Positions 1 through 5,900 of a stretch of DNA of 5,998 nucleotides are shown here, piece by piece. A model generated the notes under the pieces. The model saw only the letters and a list, made by a program, of their open reading frames with translations. It had not been told where the DNA came from and ran no database searches. Source of the DNA: Acidobacteriota bacterium. GTDB lineage: Bacteria > Acidobacteriota > Terriglobia > Terriglobales > Acidobacteriaceae. The stretch's first letter is position 1. Each line of letters starts with the position of its first letter. A program made the position numbers and the translations under genes. Location: assembly GCA_021851465.1 (NCBI GenBank), contig JAJZDL010000178.1:1-5998 (forward strand), in the 5' to 3' direction.

Positions 1-119
1 TACATTGCACCCCAAACCAGAGGGCTGAAGGCCCGACCTATACGAACTTCAGACTCAGAACACTAGCATCAATTTGCACCGAAGCGACGCTGGAGAACCA
101 AAGAGAACCGGATCATGCC
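1..119. other. Intergenic stretch, no gene seen
   Basis: No reading frame here has a start, a ribosome binding site and protein-like composition. The only structure I see is a short inverted repeat, GGGC at 22-25 and GCCC at 31-34 around a 5-nt loop. Its stem is too short to call a terminator. The segment may be the 3' flank of a gene beyond the left edge. Confidence 0.5.
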
Positions 120-226
120 TCATAAGTACAATAGAGTCTAATATTTAGCCGTAAGTCCAATGGAATCTAATTTTTACGGACACATACCACCCACAATCGC
201 ATGAATCCAATGAACTTACGCCCAAA

Positions 227-252
227 TACCTCCCCAGGGGGGTGGGGAGGTA
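227..252 (+). repeat. Strong GC hairpin inside the left repeat
   Basis: Positions 227-236 pair with 243-252 to give a perfect 10-bp stem (TACCTCCCCA with TGGGGAGGTA) closed by a loop of six G. The matching place in the right copy (5438-5456) also folds, but with a different stem made of five G:C pairs plus the outer TA/TA pairs. No T-run follows on either strand, so it is not a typical intrinsic terminator. Confidence 0.75.
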
Positions 253-300
253 CCACCAGGAGTAACCAACCAGTTAACCCACAAACGCCAAGCTGCAAGC

Positions 301-339
301 CGATGAATCAATCGTCAGCTCGATGAATCAATCGCCACT
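301..339 (+). repeat. 20-bp tandem duplication in the left repeat
   Basis: The 14-mer CGATGAATCAATCG occurs at 301-314 and again at 321-334, and the following bases are similar (TCAGCT and CCACTC). The right repeat copy has only one such unit, around 5360-5378. The extra unit explains most of the length difference between the two copies and looks like a slippage or local duplication event in the left copy. Confidence 0.7.
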
Positions 340-460
340 CCAAAGAATGCAAGGATGGCCATCCCCCCGCTCGAAGATAAGGACGCATCAAGCATCGCCC
401 GAATCATGCGATTGCGCTGCCCAATCGCGAGACAGTCGTTCGGCTTGGGCGGGAGGCGCA

Positions 461-509
461 GCACCCGCAGGTGCGGCCGAGCATTGGCGCTGGGCCGCAC
501 CTGCGGTGC
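461..509 (-). terminator. Long hairpin just past the lipoprotein gene, possible terminator
   Basis: GCACCCGCAGGTGCGGCC at 461-478 pairs with GGCCGCACCTGCGGTGC at 493-509, leaving one bulged base and a 14-nt loop. It starts 28 nt past the stop codon of the minus-strand lipoprotein gene, where a terminator is expected. No U-run follows in either direction, so it may instead protect the 3' end of the mRNA or act with Rho. The inverted repeat is clear; the role is inferred. Confidence 0.45.
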
Positions 510-537
510 ATCTCGAACGGCATAGTTGGCGCCGGCC

Positions 538-1491
538 CTACTGCTGAAGCGTCAGATCGTCGGCCAGCCGGAAGTGGACGATCGACTCAGATGGAATCAC
601 GAGGTCGCTGTTGCCCGTCAGTCCAGCCGCCGCCGTTCCCGCGCCGCCGCCCGCCAGCCCACCGATCAGCAGCCCAGTGCCGCCGGAAGCGATCCCGCCG
701 ATCAGCATTCCCAGCCCCGCGCCACCGCCGATCATCGCCGCCGACCGCCGGCCCTTTCCTCGTTTTGATTCGGTAAGATCATGCGTCTGTAGTGGGTACT
801 GCGTGCCATTCAATGTCAGCGATGTCAGCCGCAGCTCCAGCAACGAGGCCCCTTTGAAGTGTCCCCGCTTGTGCGACGCGTCCACAATCCCGCCGACCGG
901 CGTTCCCTTTGGCAGAACCACGCGCCCATTCGCATCCGTCCACGGTTCCACCACCTCGCCATCGAAGCGAGATCCCGCGGGCGTCGTCTTCACGCTGATG
1001 GTCTGATTGATCTCGATCGCAAGCTCTGTGCCCGCCGGTATGTGAACATCCGCGGGCTGCACAGGCGGAGCGCTCGCCTGCTGCGGGGCGCCCGTACCGC
1101 TCTGCACAGTTCCGACCGGTTGGTAGTACGTCCCGGGAGCGGTCGGCAGCGGGCCGCCCGCGATCTGCGGCGGCGCGGGTGCCGTCGTCGTCGTAACCGT
1201 CTCCGTCGTCTGCCCCGGCACTGGCGGCTGGATCGTCGTTGTTGTCGTTGTCCCAGCCTTGTCCACCGTCACCACCTGCTGCGGCAGGCCCGTCGCCGCC
1301 GCCTGCTTCTTCGCCGCCTCGATCGCCTTCTCCTGCTTCGACGCGCAGCCAACCAGCAACGCCAACCCTAGGGCCACCACACCCCCAAATTTCAGGAACC
1401 TCGCCTTGTCCAATCCAGTCCCTCCCACTCCAGACCGCAGCTCATCCGAGCTAACCTCTTCAAGCCGATCAATCACATGCGTATTCTTCAT
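538..1491 (-). CDS. Putative lipoprotein with glycine-zipper-like C-terminal domain
   Basis: The predicted product has 317 residues. A hydrophobic stretch (FGGVVALGLALLVGC) ends in a lipobox with Cys49, so the protein is probably lipid-anchored in the cell envelope. Next come a short Lys/Ala-rich charged segment, a Thr/Pro/Gln-rich linker (about 76-145) with a run of six Thr, and a folded domain (about 150-317) opening with 'IPAGTELAIEINQTISVKT'. Within this, residues 254-288 are very rich in Gly and Ala (GGGAGLGMLIGG and similar), like a glycine zipper. I recall this domain as a common uncharacterised acidobacterial type; its function is unknown. Start choice: ATG 1491 has AAGGAG at 1498-1503 with a 6-nt spacer, whereas ATG 1497 touches that motif. 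A TTG at 1413 with GGGAGG (1421-1426) and a 7-nt spacer would give a textbook lipoprotein signal peptide without the odd 26-residue N-terminal extension. Stop TAG at 538-540. Confidence 0.85.
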   Translation of the reverse strand: MKNTHVIDRLEEVSSDELRSGVGGTGLDKARFLKFGGVVALGLALLVGCASKQEKAIEAAKKQAAATGLPQQVVTVDKAGTTTTTTIQPPVPGQTTETVTTTTAPAPPQIAGGPLPTAPGTYYQPVGTVQSGTGAPQQASAPPVQPADVHIPAGTELAIEINQTISVKTTPAGSRFDGEVVEPWTDANGRVVLPKGTPVGGIVDASHKRGHFKGASLLELRLTSLTLNGTQYPLQTHDLTESKRGKGRRSAAMIGGGAGLGMLIGGIASGGTGLLIGGLAGGGAGTAAAGLTGNSDLVIPSESIVHFRLADDLTLQQ

Positions 1492-1497
1492 CTTCAT

Positions 1498-1503
1498 CTC
1501 CTT
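1498..1503 (-). promoter_or_regulatory. Ribosome binding site of the lipoprotein gene
   Basis: On the minus strand this reads AAGGAG, six nucleotides before the ATG at 1491. It directly abuts the ATG at 1497, which favours the downstream ATG of the two. A second, equally good site for a TTG start lies within the gene at 1421-1426. Confidence 0.6.
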
Positions 1504-2040
1504 CTCTCGTTCTTTGTGTATCGTTCAAGCAGCAGAGCGACCGATCAGGGTATATGTTCATCGCACGAGCATCTCTGCTGGTTGCGATGGAACGGGAATC
1601 CATCTGCGTCTTTGCTCTCTGGCCGTTGCCTGCCATACCAGCCAGCATCCCACTCCCACTCCGATTCATCGCACTTCTGCCAATCTGGCCCGGGGTCAAG
1701 TCCTGTTATCCATAGATAGATAGTAAGATGCATGAGTTGCGCGCACTTCAATATTTTTTTGGGCTTAGGCGTCTGTGGTGCCCGTTCTCTGGGCCGACCC
1801 GCCGTCGCAACCACTTCACACGGGCAGTACCGATGTTCGAGGGAAGCAGTGCGCAGACGGCACCATTCGACGCGATCAACCAGGTTGATTTCGATAAACA
1901 AGGCGAGCGGTACGCTGCATGACGCGGTTCTCGGTAACGATACGGTAGGCAGGAATCGAGCCCTTGGAATTCTTCTCCATCGACTTCGCGCAGGGCAGAT
2001 GAAGGAGCAAGTATCGCAGGTGCGGTACTCTGGCAGATAG
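1504..2040. other. ~540-bp intergenic region between divergent genes
   Basis: The lipoprotein gene is read leftward and plsC rightward from this region, so it should hold both promoters, but I cannot place a convincing -35/-10 pair. Several frames stay open over much of it, including a minus frame from 2102 to 1545. Their products are unusually rich in Cys, Trp and Arg, lack ribosome binding sites and resemble no family I know. A short GATA repeat (1714-1724) and a run of seven T (1754-1760) are present without a hairpin in front. I see no supportable gene. Confidence 0.55.
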
Positions 2041-2775
2041 ATGTTTGCGACCTTCAAGATGGTGATGGTGTACCTGACGCTGGGCGGGTTGGCGGGAGTC
2101 ATCGGGATTCCCTACTCGCTGGTGGTGGGCAACGTTCGGCTGCTGTACCGGGTGGTGGTGCGTGGGATTGTGCCTCTGGGGCTGCGGGCTGCGGGGGTTC
2201 GGGTGGATGTGAGCGGGCTGGAGCGCGTTCCGGCAGGTGCGAGCTGCATCTTCCTCGCGAACCATGTGTCGAATCTGGATCCGCCGGTTTTGCTGCCGGT
2301 GCTTCCGGGGCAGTGCTCGGTGCTGCTGAAGAAGGAGTTGATGTGGATTCCGCTGCTGGGAACGGCGATGCGGATGGCGCGATTCGTTCCGGTGGCGCGG
2401 GGGAGACGGCGCGAGACGGCGCGGGAGAGCGTTGCGGCGGCGGCGGCGGCGCTGCGCTCCGGGCTGCACGTCGTTTTTTTTGCCGAAGGGACACGCTCGG
2501 AGGACGGGCGGCTGGCGGAGTTCAAGCGTGGGCCGTTCTACCTGGCGATGGAGACGGGCGCGCCTGTCGTTCCGGTGGCCATCAGCGGGACGCAGATCTT
2601 GATGCGCAAACACAGCGCGGCCGTGCGGCCTGGGGTGGCGAAGGTTGAGATTCTGGCGGCGATCGATCCGGCGGGGTATGCGACGCGCGACGAGTTGATG
2701 CGCGCGGCGCGGGCGGCGATGGTGGCTGCGCTGCCGGAGGAGATGCGTCCGATGCAGGGTGTGGGCAAGGCGTAG
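2041..2775 (+). CDS. plsC: 1-acyl-sn-glycerol-3-phosphate acyltransferase (PlsC family)
   Basis: The 244-residue product carries the acyltransferase motifs in order. Motif I is NHVSNLD with His75 and Asp80 (the HX4D catalytic pair). Motif II is FVPVAR ending in Arg120, motif III is FAEGTRS with Glu149 and Arg152 (glycerophosphate binding), and motif IV is VVPVAISG at 176-183. Length and hydrophobic N-terminus (8-50) fit the family. The enzyme transfers an acyl group to the sn-2 position of lysophosphatidic acid, giving phosphatidic acid for phospholipid synthesis at the inner membrane. An in-frame TAG at 2038-2040 directly precedes the ATG, so the start cannot lie further upstream. No clear ribosome binding site precedes it; ATG 2059 or 2065 are possible alternatives. 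A GCG repeat near 2434-2450 encodes a run of Ala (132-137). The gene stands alone and converges on the secreted-protein gene. Confidence 0.93.
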   Translation: MFATFKMVMVYLTLGGLAGVIGIPYSLVVGNVRLLYRVVVRGIVPLGLRAAGVRVDVSGLERVPAGASCIFLANHVSNLDPPVLLPVLPGQCSVLLKKELMWIPLLGTAMRMARFVPVARGRRRETARESVAAAAAALRSGLHVVFFAEGTRSEDGRLAEFKRGPFYLAMETGAPVVPVAISGTQILMRKHSAAVRPGVAKVEILAAIDPAGYATRDELMRAARAAMVAALPEEMRPMQGVGKA

Positions 2776-2791
2776 GGATGTGTGGTTGCGC

Positions 2792-3598
2792 TCAGAGCTT
2801 GCGGCGGTGCAGGTGGGTGGCGATGTCCGGCCAGAACTCGCGGAAGACGTTGGTGGCGGCATCGCGCAGGACGGCGTAGCCGTATTTGGTGGCAAGGTCG
2901 GCTGCGTTGCGGTCCGTGCTTGGGTAATAGGCGAGCGAGATCCCCTGCGCGATGCCGCGGCCCACCACCTCAGAGACATTGAATGTGTCGCGCCCCTGGT
3001 AATTGGGCGTGATGAGCACACGGCTCGACGCATAGAGGGCGCGGCCCAGGATGCTGCCGTGTCCGCGCGTGTAGTAGCGCTCATCCTCGTGGAGCATGGT
3101 TGGCAGTATGAAGATGACCCAGTAGTTGCCATCCGTCTTGTCCACAAACCCGCGCCATGTGTAAGCCCAGAGTCCCGGCGCGCCCTTGCCCAACTGGGGG
3201 TGCGCATCCACACCCTTGGCGAGTAGGGAGGTCAACCCAACAAAGATAAAGGAGGAGTAGTCGAAGCTGTTTTCGGCCGCCATATTCAAGGATTCCTTTG
3301 CCGTGGGAGGCGGTGGAATCGCACCGGCACTGACCGCTCGATAGTTGGGCATAATGCCAAGAATCCGCTTGGGCTGCTGCTTGGAGGGCGGGATCGGCTG
3401 CGTCACCGGCGGCAGAGTGCTCAATTGTCCGGTGTCCCCATTGTTCTGTGGAAGAGGTTGCTGGGCCTGCGCCGGTTGCGGATCCGCCGCGACCATTGCG
3501 TCTGGAGCATCCGGCAAGTCCCTGAGCGAGGCCACCGGCTGCGCAGAGGCAAACCCCAGTGCAACCCATAAAAATCCCAGCAGACAGAAAAAACGCAA
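2792..3598 (-). CDS. Secreted protein of uncharacterised acidobacterial-type family
   Basis: The product has 268 residues. Residues 1-19 form a signal peptide (short basic start, hydrophobic core, AXA-type cleavage at ASA before Gln20). A low-complexity Pro/Gln/Ala linker (about 28-75) follows, and then a conserved-looking domain from 'PKRILGIMPNYRAVSAG' (76-92) to about 258. That domain includes HEDERYY (170-176) and a C-terminal region rich in aromatic residues and Arg. I recall proteins of this type in Acidobacteria annotated as hypothetical; export to the periplasm or outer membrane is likely and no enzyme activity can be assigned. The start is TTG at 3596-3598, because no in-frame ATG precedes the signal peptide. 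GGGAGG at 3610-3615 sits 11 nt upstream, a longish spacer. It follows the SPOR gene on the same strand after about 100 bp without a clear terminator, so read-through is possible. Its stop lies 16 bp from the plsC stop. Confidence 0.85.
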   Translation of the reverse strand: MRFFCLLGFLWVALGFASAQPVASLRDLPDAPDAMVAADPQPAQAQQPLPQNNGDTGQLSTLPPVTQPIPPSKQQPKRILGIMPNYRAVSAGAIPPPPTAKESLNMAAENSFDYSSFIFVGLTSLLAKGVDAHPQLGKGAPGLWAYTWRGFVDKTDGNYWVIFILPTMLHEDERYYTRGHGSILGRALYASSRVLITPNYQGRDTFNVSEVVGRGIAQGISLAYYPSTDRNAADLATKYGYAVLRDAATNVFREFWPDIATHLHRRKL

Positions 3599-3697
3599 GA
3601 CGATTCAGTCCTCCCAAGAGTCTTGAGGCGATTGCGACAGCATACAGATGAGTTCAACAGCCCCTGCGATGATTATAAATGAGGATTTTGCCCAGAA

Positions 3698-4402
3698 TTA
3701 TTTGACGATGGCGTTGAACCCGTCGGCGAGGACATGCTGCTGCATTGTTTCAGCCTCTTGTCGGGTGGCAAAGGGGCCGATCTGGACATGTAGGAGATTG
3801 TCCTGCTGCTCGTGGCGGACAACTACGGCGTAGCCTTTTTTCTGCAACGAGGCGAGCAGAATATTGGCGACGTCCTGGCTGGAGACGGCTGCGACCTGCA
3901 CCATGAAAGTTCCGGTGGGAGAGATGGCCGGTTGCTGGTTGCCGGTCGGCGGTTGTGTGGATGGTGGCGCGGGCTTGTCGGCGGCGGTGGTCGTTGGGCC
4001 GGGCGGTGTAGGGGCGTAGGTGGATGCGGAGGGCGATGCGATGGGGACGGTCGCAGTCTGGAGGGGCGCAGGCGGTGTGGAGTCTACGCTGGAGGGTTGC
4101 GCGGCTGGCTGGCTCGCCGGGCTGCCGGCGGCTGGCTTGTCTGCACTCAGGCTGCTGGGCATAGACGTGTCGGAGGAGGCGCCGATGGGTTGGACGGTTG
4201 CCTGCCCCGATTTGCGGCCCATGGTGTAGCCGAAGCCGAAGAAGCCCGCACAGAGCAGCGCAAGTGCGAAGAAGAGGCCAAGGATGGCCGGGGCGCCGAG
4301 CGAGATCTCGCGGTCGGCAGTGCGGCCGGACGCGGAACGGTCTGGGTCTCTGGTGTAGCCGCGTCCGGGCGGATCGCTATCGTCGTCGTAAAGACGATTC
4401 AC
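3698..4402 (-). CDS. SPOR-domain single-pass membrane protein
   Basis: The product has 234 residues and the layout of FtsN/DedD-like SPOR proteins: a polar acidic/basic N-terminus (1-35), one membrane segment (about 37-60, APAILGLFFALALLCAGFFG), a long Pro/Ala/Ser/Thr-rich linker (about 68-162), and a C-terminal SPOR domain (164-234) starting GTFMVQVAA and containing LLHVQIGPF. SPOR domains bind denuded glycan strands of peptidoglycan and often place proteins at the division septum, so a periplasmic wall-binding role is inferred. Two GTG starts compete. GTG 4408 forms a GTGA overlap with the SPFH stop but has no room for a ribosome binding site. GTG 4402 has AAGGAG at 4408-4413 with a 5-nt spacer and is preferred. 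Translational coupling to the SPFH gene is likely either way. The protein is not clearly FtsN, so no symbol is given. Confidence 0.9.
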   Translation of the reverse strand: MNRLYDDDSDPPGRGYTRDPDRSASGRTADREISLGAPAILGLFFALALLCAGFFGFGYTMGRKSGQATVQPIGASSDTSMPSSLSADKPAAGSPASQPAAQPSSVDSTPPAPLQTATVPIASPSASTYAPTPPGPTTTAADKPAPPSTQPPTGNQQPAISPTGTFMVQVAAVSSQDVANILLASLQKKGYAVVVRHEQQDNLLHVQIGPFATRQEAETMQQHVLADGFNAIVK

Positions 4403-4404
4403 GG

Positions 4405-5199
4405 TCACTCCTTCGTCGCCGCATCGGGCGCGGCAGCGGTCGGGGCGATAAATGTCTTGTTGAACAGGTTCATGAACTCCATCGGCAGCGGAAAGACGAC
4501 GGTGGTGTTCTTCTCCACGCCGATGTCGGAGAGGGTCTGCAGGTAGCGGAGTTGCAGGGTCATGGGCTGCGTGGCCATGAGCGCGGCGGCCTCGACGAGT
4601 TTGGCTGCGGCGTTGAACTCGCCCTCGGCGTGGATGATCTTGGCGCGGCGCTCGCGCTCGGCCTCGGCCTGCTTGGCCATGGCGCGCAGCATGTTTTCCG
4701 GCATGTCCACCTGCTTCACCTCAACCGCGACGACCTTGACGCCGAAGGGCGAGGTGTGGCCGTCGATGATGGTCTGGATGCGCTGGTTGAGGCGGTCGCG
4801 GTGGGCGAGGAGCTCATCGAGATCGACCTCGCCGAGGACAGAGCGGAGGGTGGTCTGGGCGAACTGCGAGGTCTGGTAGACGTAGTTCGAGACCTCGATG
4901 ACGGACTTGACCGGATCGACCACGCGCAGCGTAATGACGGCGTTCACCTTCAGGGTGACGTTGTCGCGGGTGATGATGTCCTGCGGCGGCACTTCCATCG
5001 CCTCCTGGCGCAGGCTGACGCGGACGATGGTGTCGACCGGACGGAAGACCAGGATGATGCCGGGGCCGGAGGCGTCGTGGCGCACGCGGCCCAGCCGGAA
5101 GACCACTGCGCGCTCGTACTCCTTGAGGATCTTGATGGAGTTGAGAATGTACAGCAGGACGATGGCAACGACGATCAGAAGCGGTGTGGAGTCGGGCAT
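4405..5199 (-). CDS. Slipin/stomatin-like SPFH-domain membrane protein
   Basis: The product has 264 residues, the usual size for bacterial slipins. An N-terminal membrane segment (about 6-22) is followed by the SPFH/PHB domain: IKILKEYERAVVFRLGRV (22-39), GPGIILVFRPVDTIVRV (45-61), and VPPQDIITRDNVTLKVNAVI (70-89). A charged Ala/Glu/Arg-rich helix (about 172-205) and a C-terminal oligomerisation-like part (QLRYLQTLSDIG) complete the pattern. Family members form large ring or cage oligomers in the membrane and often partner with an NfeD-type protein or the FtsH protease. No NfeD gene is visible here; its immediate partner is the SPOR gene, which overlaps or nearly touches its stop. ATG 5199 has only a weak GGAAAG-like site about 11 nt upstream. 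A repeat element begins 90 bp upstream of the start. Confidence 0.93.
   Translation of the reverse strand: MPDSTPLLIVVAIVLLYILNSIKILKEYERAVVFRLGRVRHDASGPGIILVFRPVDTIVRVSLRQEAMEVPPQDIITRDNVTLKVNAVITLRVVDPVKSVIEVSNYVYQTSQFAQTTLRSVLGEVDLDELLAHRDRLNQRIQTIIDGHTSPFGVKVVAVEVKQVDMPENMLRAMAKQAEAERERRAKIIHAEGEFNAAAKLVEAAALMATQPMTLQLRYLQTLSDIGVEKNTTVVFPLPMEFMNLFNKTFIAPTAAAPDAATKE
4408..4413 (-). promoter_or_regulatory. Ribosome binding site for the SPOR gene inside the SPFH gene end
   Basis: The minus strand reads AAGGAG followed directly by TGA, the stop of the SPFH gene, and then GTG at 4402. The motif therefore encodes the last codons of SPFH while serving the next gene. This arrangement decides the start at 4402 over 4408 and supports coupled translation. 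Confidence 0.6.
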
Positions 5200-5244
5200 G
5201 ACAGGCGCAGCTTTCCGGCTGGGCGGAGTTCAGCAGCCGCTGTG

Positions 5245-5273
5245 ATTGTAAATCCAGCGAGGGTGGCGTGACA
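5245..5273 (-). promoter_or_regulatory. Possible promoter of the SPFH-SPOR genes
   Basis: On the minus strand TACAAT (5250-5245) matches the sigma-70 -10 consensus at five of six positions. It lies about 45 nt ahead of the ATG at 5199. The -35 hexamer at a 17-bp spacing is TGTCAC, which is a poor match. The site lies between the repeat element and the gene. The call is weak. Confidence 0.25.
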
Positions 5274-5289
5274 CAACGGGCATCTGATG

Positions 5290-5564
5290 ACAGGGCAATC
5301 GCATGAACCAAGCGCTGCTTCATGCGTCCATGTCTTCGGCTTGCGGGATGTGGGCATCCTTACATTCTTTGGAGTGGCGTTTGATTCATCAAGATGGCGC
5401 TTGGCGTTTGTGGGTTAACTGGTTCGTTACCCATGGTGGTACCCCCCCCTGGGGGTATTTGGGCGTAAGTTGATTCGATTCATGCGATTGCGGGTGGTAT
5501 GTGTCCGCAAAAATTAGATTCCATTGGACTTACGGCTAAATATTAGACTCTATTGAGCTTATGA
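5290..5564 (-). repeat. Right, inverted copy of the structured repeat
   Basis: Read on the minus strand from 5564 to 5290, this matches the left copy at 120-421. It keeps all of the internal pairs: CCGTAA / TTGCGG (pairing through one G-U in RNA), CGTAAGT / ACTTACG, a GC hairpin at 5438-5456, and a perfect 13-bp inverted pair GCAATCGCATGAA (5295-5307) / TTCATGCGATTGC (5479-5491). It lacks the 20-bp tandem duplication of the left copy. In this orientation it ends about 90 bp before the SPFH start codon, so it could lie in that operon's leader or promoter region. No conserved reading frame was found. Confidence 0.85.
5438..5456 (-). repeat. GC hairpin inside the right repeat
   Basis: TACCCCC pairs with GGGGGTA within a tract of eight C followed by TGGGGG, read on the plus strand. 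It occupies the same place as the 10-bp hairpin at 227-252 but with different stem bases. Folding is thus preserved despite sequence change. The homopolymer run could shift the exact pairing by a few bases. Confidence 0.6.
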
Positions 5565-5790
5565 AGCAACTGCCGAGTGCGCGGCCTGCCTACTCTTCGC
5601 CGCCGGCCCCGCTGAGGACTCTGCCCGCAGCCGATCCGATGACTTCGATCTATGGTTCTATTTTACGAAGCTGAGGGAAACTACTATGCCAAGTATTTAT
5701 CTGGCGGAAGTGGTTGATGGGGTGCCGGTTAGAGGATTTCTGGGGCGAGCGAGGGCTTGACAGGCGAGTTTGCTGGATTTTTGGGGGAAG
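5565..5790. other. Intergenic region with only a weak small-ORF candidate
   Basis: Apart from the 24-codon candidate at 5686-5760, this stretch holds no gene I can support. A 37-codon frame opens with ATG at 5561, at the very end of the repeat, and stops at 5672-5674. It has no ribosome binding site and a Pro/Ala/Ser-rich composition, so I do not call it. Its sequence does not resemble the left flank of the other repeat copy. Confidence 0.5.
5686..5760 (+). CDS. Candidate 24-residue ORF or gene remnant
   Basis: ATG 5686 opens a frame encoding MPSIYLAEVVDGVPVRGFLG followed by RARA and a TGA at 5758-5760. GAGG at 5673-5676 lies 9 nt upstream, a usable ribosome binding site. The same frame is open, without another good start, back to a TGA at 5554-5556, and its translation (SDDFDLWFYFTKLRETT ahead of the Met) looks protein-like. 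It could be a true small protein, the cut-off remnant of a larger gene, or chance. I recognise no family. Confidence 0.25.
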   Translation: MPSIYLAEVVDGVPVRGFLGRARA

Positions 5791-5898
5791 GCAAAGGCAA
5801 AGGCAAGGGCAAAGGCAAAGGCAAAAGCAAAAGCAACGGCAACGGCAACGGCAAAGGCAAAGGCAACGGCAACGGCAACGGCAAAAGCAAAGGCGAAA
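5791..5898. repeat. Hexanucleotide minisatellite, about 18 units
   Basis: The sequence consists of uninterrupted 6-base units GCAAAG, GCAACG, GCAAAA, one GCAAGG and a final GCGAAA. Units are arranged in blocks, for example three GCAACG, two GCAAAG, three GCAACG. The length is a multiple of three, so every frame stays open and gives spurious Gly-Lys, Gly-Asn or Ala-Phe/Ala-Val repeats. I do not regard any of those frames as genes. Length variation between strains by slippage is expected. Confidence 0.9.
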
Positions 5899-5900
5899 TG

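Larger units (their letters stand above)
120..421 (+). repeat. Left copy of a structured ~300-bp intergenic repeat
   Basis: This segment matches, in reverse complement, positions 5290-5564. The first 111 bases (120-230) differ from the other copy at about six positions by eye. A 24-base block at 270-293 is identical to the complement of 5399-5422. Similarity then fades but remains recognisable to about 421. It contains a GC hairpin (227-252), the pair CCGTAA 149-154 / TTACGG 174-179, the pair CGTAAGT 150-156 / ACTTACG 214-220, and an 11-bp inverted pair (194-204 / 404-414). No reading frame is conserved between the copies, so it is probably non-coding. It lies beyond the 3' end of the lipoprotein gene. 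It could be a MITE-like element or a repeated structured RNA. I cannot name a known family. Confidence 0.85.

Noticed and set aside
120..421. CRISPR array
   Set aside because: The repeated motifs within the element are few, diverged and not regularly spaced, and no cas gene is present.
323..547. Small plus-strand frame starting in the left repeat (MNQSPLQRM...)
   Set aside because: The matching frame in the right copy is broken by a stop and length changes, so the repeat does not conserve it as protein.
1752..1761. Run of seven T as a possible intrinsic terminator
   Set aside because: The sequence before it, TGCGCGCA, is a palindrome without a loop, and no gene ends nearby on the plus strand.
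1545..2102. Long minus-strand open frame (185 codons), including a 62-codon sub-frame starting at 1733
   Set aside because: It starts inside plsC on the other strand, has no ribosome binding site at any internal start, and is very rich in Cys, Trp and Arg, unlike a normal protein. I know of no matching family.
1876..3213. 445-codon minus-strand open frame across plsC
   Set aside because: It is the antisense shadow of the plsC gene and of the secreted-protein gene, with Arg/His/Pro-rich low-complexity translation. Both real genes have clear domain or signal-peptide evidence.
4198..5271. 357-codon plus-strand open frame opposite the SPFH and SPOR genes
   Set aside because: Its Asp/Leu/Gly/His-rich translation is typical of an antisense shadow of a high-GC gene; the minus-strand frames have unmistakable SPFH and SPOR domains.
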